DNA of 64,000 nt from Winogradskyella sp. PC-19 (GTDB lineage Bacteria > Bacteroidota > Bacteroidia > Flavobacteriales > Flavobacteriaceae). The stretch is from NCBI RefSeq assembly GCF_002163855.1, contig NZ_CP019332.1, positions 2,707,145-2,771,144 of the forward strand, given 5' to 3'. Below are positions 59,295-64,000 of this stretch, piece after piece (positions within the stretch are counted from its first letter, which is position 1; every line of letters starts with the position of its first letter). Under the pieces are notes generated by a model, which saw only the letters and a program-made list of their open reading frames with translations, was not told the origin of the DNA and searched no databases. The translations under genes and the position numbers were made by a program.

Positions 59295-61676
59295 TTAGCG
59301 TTTAAGAGCAAAATGTCCTGTAAACGTTCTGCCATCTCCAAAATCTGCTGTGAACCAATAGTCAGTGCTAGGCATTTTATTGTTGTTGTAAGTGCCATCC
59401 CAACCCGAACTAGTAGCATTTTGTGTAGTCATTATTTTACCAAAACGATTATAGATTACAACTTGCAATGTTGGATAAAGTTGAAAATTAATGCCATCTA
59501 ATTGCCAAAAATCATTTTGAGTATCTCCATTTGGTGTAAAGAATTTTGGAAACCCTAAAACCGAAAATAGTTCTGAAGTGATGCCACAACCATTTCTATC
59601 TCTTACGAAGACTGTGTGAAATCCTGGAAGGATATTATTAAAAATATTTTGGTCTTGATAAGGCCCATTTTCATCGTCTAGAGTAAACTCATAATCTCCA
59701 GTTCCAGAAACATCAATAGTAATGGAATTTAAAGTATCTGTTCCTACAACATCGATATCATTTATTTCTGCTATTTCTGATGGATTTACTGTGATATCTC
59801 TCGTGCCACTACAACCATTAGGGTCAGTAATGATTACGGTATAAACTCCAGTTTCATTAATATCTATTGAAATGGTGTTCTGAGCTAGTGTAACACCGTT
59901 AAGTTGCCATTCGTAAGAATAATTATTAGGTAAATCGTTAAGTACACCACCAGTTAGTCGTATAGTGTCAGGGAAAGTATTTGTACAATAGAATATAGTT
60001 TCATCTGCAGAAACTTCTGGTGTAAATTTGACCATAAGGTTAACTGGAGATGCGGCATAACAATTGTTATTGTTTTCAACTTTTACAAAAATAGTTTGTG
60101 CATCTGCAATTGTGTTATCATAGTTAATCGATAATGGATTATTTCCTGTAAATACATCCATCTCGTTTTCATAAAAAGTGACAACAGAACCCATTGGGAT
60201 TTGATTGGCAATTGCCATATTAACTTCGTCTAAGTCAAAAGTTGTGAATCCATCAAGTTCATCTAGGTCACAAGCTTCTATTATAGGAATGTTTAAAATA
60301 TTATTTGAAATCCGAAGTTCTAGTTCTGTAATATCAAAACAACCGAAGGGATTTAGTACGCGGGCATAAACGATTTGATTAGGTGTTGTATTCTGGAAAC
60401 TTGTAGGATTATCTATAGCATTTATATTATCAATGGCATCCATTTCCGTTAAAAAGAAATTACTGACTGATAGGTTGGGGTCGTTATTGCGAATATCTGC
60501 GGCACGTTCTAATAAGTTATATGTTGTCAATCCATCTTGATTAATATCACATTCAGTTTGAATAATATCTACACCAACAGGATTTGTAGCGTATTCTATA
60601 ATGATTTCGCCGTTGGCAATACATGTTCCATCGAGATTAACCTCTAATGTATATGTTCCGTCTTGTGTAACTTCATAAGTCCCACAATCATTACATCCAA
60701 TAGGTTCTGACTGCACTAAAACACCATTTCTGAACCAGTCATAACCGTTATTGCCATCTATTGTGCCATCAAGTGTCAGAGTTTCTCCTTCACACAAAGG
60801 ATTACCTGTGGCCAATAATCGGCTTTGTCCTAAGTCTCTTGAGGCTTGAAAACTCCCAGCTTCTAGAAATACCGCGGAATCGAATAGACCATTAAATTCA
60901 TCTGCAATGACCAATTTTACATGATAAGTAGTATTTGGTTCAAGATTAATAGCTGTAGCAGTTAATGTGGCAGTTTGCCCCTCAAAATTTATAGGAGCAG
61001 TAATAGGATTAAAAGAGCCAAAATATGTTTCATTAATAGCGTCGCATCCTCCTGGAATATCTGGGTGTACTGTAGTTACTTTTATTGGAACAGGAGGTTC
61101 TGTCCCAGGAACGACAGCAATATTGGTATAAGCATAATTTGGACTAGTGCTTTCTTCTGCTATTAAGAAACCAAATAAATCTGAAAAACGACAACTACTA
61201 TCTCCGGTTGGTTGATATTCTTCTGATGCAAAAATATAATTGAAGCTTATTTGACTTGTTATAGTTTCAAAGTTAAATTCTATTACAGTTGAATTGAATG
61301 TATCTTCTCCATTATCTAATAAGATAGTTTCCAAATCATTATCTCCAAACCATGGAGTAACAGTATCATTTGAATCATCGCTAAGTATTGAATTATTTGG
61401 ACCAGGAACATTACTTAACCTTCCAGTACTTAAGACAATACCAGATTGAATAGGGAAGTTTGTTCCTGTAGCATCAAAAAAGCCATAACTTTGGTCACCA
61501 TCCGCAAAATTACCACCACTTACATTAGTTACAACAACATTACTAATACAGTTACTGTCTATTAAAATATCTTCAATAAGTTGCTGTGCATTAAGAGATT
61601 GACTATCTACAGTTATATTTTGAGCAGTTGCACCTATGAAAAATAGTAGAAAAAAACCTAATAAAAAATACTTCAT
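59295..61676 (-). CDS. T9SS type B cell-surface protein with choice-of-anchor L domain
   Basis: A 793-residue secreted protein. After a signal peptide (about 1-18, GATAQN) comes a choice-of-anchor L domain (about 30-260; GIVLSTGRLSNVPGPN, YIFASEEYQPTGDSSC), then Ig/PKD-like modules (about 280-690; two share the FQNTTPNQIVYARV-type strand) and the gliding-motility-associated T9SS type B domain (about 705-793; FFTPNGDTQNDFWQLDGI, VIYNRFGK, GWDGTYNN, TGHFALKR). The C-terminal domain directs export across the outer membrane by the type IX system. The start is placed at MKYFLLGFFLLFFIG. On the minus strand a TATATTTG box lies just upstream. Confidence 0.9.
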   Translation of the reverse strand: MKYFLLGFFLLFFIGATAQNITVDSQSLNAQQLIEDILIDSNCISNVVVTNVSGGNFADGDQSYGFFDATGTNFPIQSGIVLSTGRLSNVPGPNNSILSDDSNDTVTPWFGDNDLETILLDNGEDTFNSTVIEFNFETITSQISFNYIFASEEYQPTGDSSCRFSDLFGFLIAEESTSPNYAYTNIAVVPGTEPPVPIKVTTVHPDIPGGCDAINETYFGSFNPITAPINFEGQTATLTATAINLEPNTTYHVKLVIADEFNGLFDSAVFLEAGSFQASRDLGQSRLLATGNPLCEGETLTLDGTIDGNNGYDWFRNGVLVQSEPIGCNDCGTYEVTQDGTYTLEVNLDGTCIANGEIIIEYATNPVGVDIIQTECDINQDGLTTYNLLERAADIRNNDPNLSVSNFFLTEMDAIDNINAIDNPTSFQNTTPNQIVYARVLNPFGCFDITELELRISNNILNIPIIEACDLDELDGFTTFDLDEVNMAIANQIPMGSVVTFYENEMDVFTGNNPLSINYDNTIADAQTIFVKVENNNNCYAASPVNLMVKFTPEVSADETIFYCTNTFPDTIRLTGGVLNDLPNNYSYEWQLNGVTLAQNTISIDINETGVYTVIITDPNGCSGTRDITVNPSEIAEINDIDVVGTDTLNSITIDVSGTGDYEFTLDDENGPYQDQNIFNNILPGFHTVFVRDRNGCGITSELFSVLGFPKFFTPNGDTQNDFWQLDGINFQLYPTLQVVIYNRFGKIMTTQNATSSGWDGTYNNNKMPSTDYWFTADFGDGRTFTGHFALKR

Positions 61677-61753
61677 CATTGCATTTGAAAAGGTATGCAA
61701 ATATAACAATAGCTAAAGCTAGGATTTTTTATAAGTTGTTAAAATTTATAATG

Positions 61754-64000
61754 CTAACGTCTTAATGAGAAATGACCAGTAGCTGTAAATTCCATGTCGC
61801 CTCTTTTGACATCTGCAGACCACCAATAATCACTTGATGGCATTAAGTTACCATTATAAGTACCATTCCAACCAGGTGAAGTATGACTAAGTTGTTTTAG
61901 CAATTTTCCATATCTATCAAAGATATTAACAACAGTTCCTGGTAATGTCTCTACACCAATTATATGCCAAGTATCAAAATCACCATCGTTATTAGGCGTC
62001 ATAAATTTAGGTGCATCAATAACTAAAACTTCTTTAGTGACTGAAGAACACCCATTTTGGTCAATAATCGTTAATGTATGATAGCCAAGGTTAACATTTT
62101 CGAAAAGACCTGATGTTTGAGGTTCACCACCATCAAGTTGAAACAAATAATCTCCAATACCAGAAACAGTAATGGTTATATTATTTGGGTCTGAAAAATC
62201 AACAGTTTCTACAACTTCAATATTTGCAGGTTCAGATATAATAACATCAAATTCACTTGTAGCAGTACAACCACTTGGTGTCGTAACAGTTACGCTGTAG
62301 GTACCCGTGACAGTAATCTCAATCTCTGAGGTTGTTTCACCAGTTGACCATAAATACTCATCGTTTTCAAAACCTGTGTCAGCATCTGCTCGAAGCGGAA
62401 AGCTTTCAGGACAAATCGTTTGGTCTTCAAAATCAACGATAGGTAATGGATTGACAATAATATCGAATTGTGTAATACTGTAACATTCTGTATCTGTATT
62501 TGTAACTCGTGCGAAAATAGTTTCACCACTTGTGGCATTGTATAAATTTTGAATTGAATTAGTATTTTCAATAGCTTCACTCTCAGAGTTATGGTAAGTT
62601 ATATCAATGAACGTATCATCTTGATTACCTAATATTGATGCAGTTTGACTTTCTAAATCAAAAAATAACATTTCGTCTGTGTCATCATCACAATCTTCTA
62701 GATTATCTGGCATATTTGCTATAGGACGGTCATTGACAATAAGCATGAAAGGATATATGTAAAAACAACCAGTAGAAATATTTTCTATCCGAGCATATAT
62801 TATATCGCTATTGGTCTGATATGCGTAGTTTGTGTCTAAATCATTAATACCATCAATTGCATTCTGCTCATCGTCATAATAAGTGATTGATACATTACTT
62901 GGGTCATTAGAAACCAACTGGTCTATGTTACTTAAATCATAACTATTTTCATCGTTATCACAAATAACAGTAGAGCCAAAATCATTAAATGGAGGTGGAG
63001 GTGTAACTATTAATTCTATTGGTAAAATTAATGGGCAATCAAAAACCGTATTTACAATTTTTACATAAACTGTTTGCGGATTTGAAGTGTTTTCAAAATT
63101 TTCTGGATCCGGAATAGGATTAATCTCATCATCAGCATCATCTTCAGATAAATAATATGAGGTAACGATGTTATCTTGTCTGATATCTAAAATATTAATC
63201 TCAGCTTCAGTTAAATCCCATAATATACTTTCGTCATAGTCAACATCGCAGTCTTCGAATGGGTCTATTTCGTTGACAGATGGTACTGGAATTACATTTA
63301 CTGTAAAAGATGTATTTGAAGCACAAATTGTACCGTTAGATATTACAACAAAAATTTCTTGTGGATTACTGATATTAGTATATGTGCTGCCAGAAATAGC
63401 ATTAGTTTCTGCTTCATAATCTTCAAAAGATGGATAGTATGTAACATCTAAATTTTCTGAAATATTCTCGCTAATCTGAGCTGTTTTTTCGTCTAAATCT
63501 ATAGTTACAAAAGTATCGTTAGAGCCATCATCACAAACAAACATATCGGATGGTTCATTGAAACTTGGATTTGTGCCAACATTTAATGTAAATGAATCTA
63601 CACCATAACAGTTAACATCGGTAATATTCTGAACACGAACATGTATTACTTGCGGATTTATTGAATTTTGAAAGTCACTATTCTTATCAATTGGATTATT
63701 ACCAGAATTGGCATCATCGGCATTTAAAAAATACAAAACTTCTTTACCAGTCTGTCCATTAAGAATTTCGTTGTCTTTAGTTCTTAAAAGAAATTCACCA
63801 ATATCATCAGAGTTATTCTCACAAAAACTAAAATCGCTTATATCATCAAAAACAGGAAGCGTATTAACTATGATTGCAATGTTTTCTAAAGAAACGCAAC
63901 CAGTCAGTGTATTTTCAACTCGTGCCGTAATTGTAGTTGTTTGAGTATTAAAATTTATTGGATCAGTAATTACATTGGTTTCATTGTTTGCATTTGCTAC
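61754..64000 (-). CDS. T9SS type B multi-repeat surface protein (5' end outside window)
   Basis: The frame is open from the window edge at 64000 to the stop at 61754, so at least 748 residues are visible and the N-terminus is missing. It consists of repeats of about 85-110 residues, each with an acidic xCDxDxD-like start, a FDLxxxxxxI strand and an NPQxxYVRVxN strand, at least six copies. It ends in a T9SS type B domain: FMTPNNDGDFDTWHIIGV, NIFDRYGKLLKQL, GWNGTYNGNLMPSSDYWW and TGHFSLRR. It lies head to tail with the previous gene. An adhesin or gliding-associated protein is likely. An apparent start at 63736 is an internal TTG codon. Confidence 0.9.
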   Translation of the reverse strand, partial: VANANNETNVITDPINFNTQTTTITARVENTLTGCVSLENIAIIVNTLPVFDDISDFSFCENNSDDIGEFLLRTKDNEILNGQTGKEVLYFLNADDANSGNNPIDKNSDFQNSINPQVIHVRVQNITDVNCYGVDSFTLNVGTNPSFNEPSDMFVCDDGSNDTFVTIDLDEKTAQISENISENLDVTYYPSFEDYEAETNAISGSTYTNISNPQEIFVVISNGTICASNTSFTVNVIPVPSVNEIDPFEDCDVDYDESILWDLTEAEINILDIRQDNIVTSYYLSEDDADDEINPIPDPENFENTSNPQTVYVKIVNTVFDCPLILPIELIVTPPPPFNDFGSTVICDNDENSYDLSNIDQLVSNDPSNVSITYYDDEQNAIDGINDLDTNYAYQTNSDIIYARIENISTGCFYIYPFMLIVNDRPIANMPDNLEDCDDDTDEMLFFDLESQTASILGNQDDTFIDITYHNSESEAIENTNSIQNLYNATSGETIFARVTNTDTECYSITQFDIIVNPLPIVDFEDQTICPESFPLRADADTGFENDEYLWSTGETTSEIEITVTGTYSVTVTTPSGCTATSEFDVIISEPANIEVVETVDFSDPNNITITVSGIGDYLFQLDGGEPQTSGLFENVNLGYHTLTIIDQNGCSSVTKEVLVIDAPKFMTPNNDGDFDTWHIIGVETLPGTVVNIFDRYGKLLKQLSHTSPGWNGTYNGNLMPSSDYWWSADVKRGDMEFTATGHFSLRR

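Noticed and set aside
63734-63736. TTG codon as start of the last surface protein
   Set aside because: The frame stays open with repeat-like protein sequence to the window edge at 64000, so the gene is simply cut off.
1-64000. CRISPR arrays, insertion sequences, prophage or toxin-antitoxin loci
   Set aside because: No regularly spaced repeats, transposase genes, phage modules or toxin partners were found; the RHH gene at 22967 has a membrane-protein operon, not a toxin, beside it.

Overview
The window is a stretch of chromosome from a low-GC member of the Bacteroidota, almost certainly family Flavobacteriaceae. Grounds: Bacteroidota-type promoters (TTG, 17-21 nt, TAnnTTTG) before several genes; no Shine-Dalgarno sequence before nearly all genes, the exception being rpsU; two proteins with type IX secretion (T9SS) type B / gliding-motility C-terminal domains; and lineage-typical families (DUF6268, DUF3467, DUF6249, carboxypeptidase-like regulatory domain proteins). 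No plasmid, phage, IS element or CRISPR signature is visible, and the content looks like core genome.

Layout. 1-1553: rpsU with a strong SD, tandem terminators, xerC-like recombinase and hpf. 1668-14931: the ancient block tRNA-Thr-Tyr-Gly-Thr, tuf, tRNA-Trp, secE, nusG, rplKAJL, rpoBC, with hairpins in three of its gaps. 15036-20192: DUF3467 protein, prfC, an OmpA-family remnant, idi-queD-manA, a small conserved protein and a second identical tRNA-Thr. 20251-20332: a palindromic repeat element. 20383-25298: mostly minus strand, with a lipoprotein, a DUF819 membrane protein and a six-gene SPFH operon, two of whose genes are only 50-55 codons. 25430-26880: two transcription units on the plus strand that contain no obvious gene, one with a near-perfect sigma-54 promoter. 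27.5-38.9 kb: three ECF sigma factor loci, each with a membrane partner; one has symmetric divergent ECF promoters, another pairs an RskA-type anti-sigma with a divergent fasciclin gene. 39-40.7 kb: grpE-dnaJ. 40.9-49 kb: a plus-strand run of ABC exporter, MscS channel, DUF6268 porin-like protein, NtrC-type regulator without a DNA-binding domain, PPK2, M28 peptidase and a DinB-like protein. 49-59 kb: lysA, two large envelope proteins, sucC, DUF1456, esterase, TerB-like protein and uvrB. 59.3-64 kb: two T9SS type B adhesin-like proteins, the second running off the window.

How it works together. The first 15 kb is the translation and transcription core; the rpsU SD fits the Bacteroidota scheme in which bS21 helps hide the 16S anti-SD and feeds back on its own mRNA. 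The most interesting regulatory material is non-coding: a predicted sigma-54-driven structured small RNA (about 25457-25566), a second orphan unit behind 51-bp-spaced direct repeats (26626-26880), and a mirror-image pair of ECF promoters (29695-29770). A sigma-54 activator with GAFTSA in place of GAFTGA and no HTH domain is encoded at 44939. All functional links between these are inference from sequence alone.
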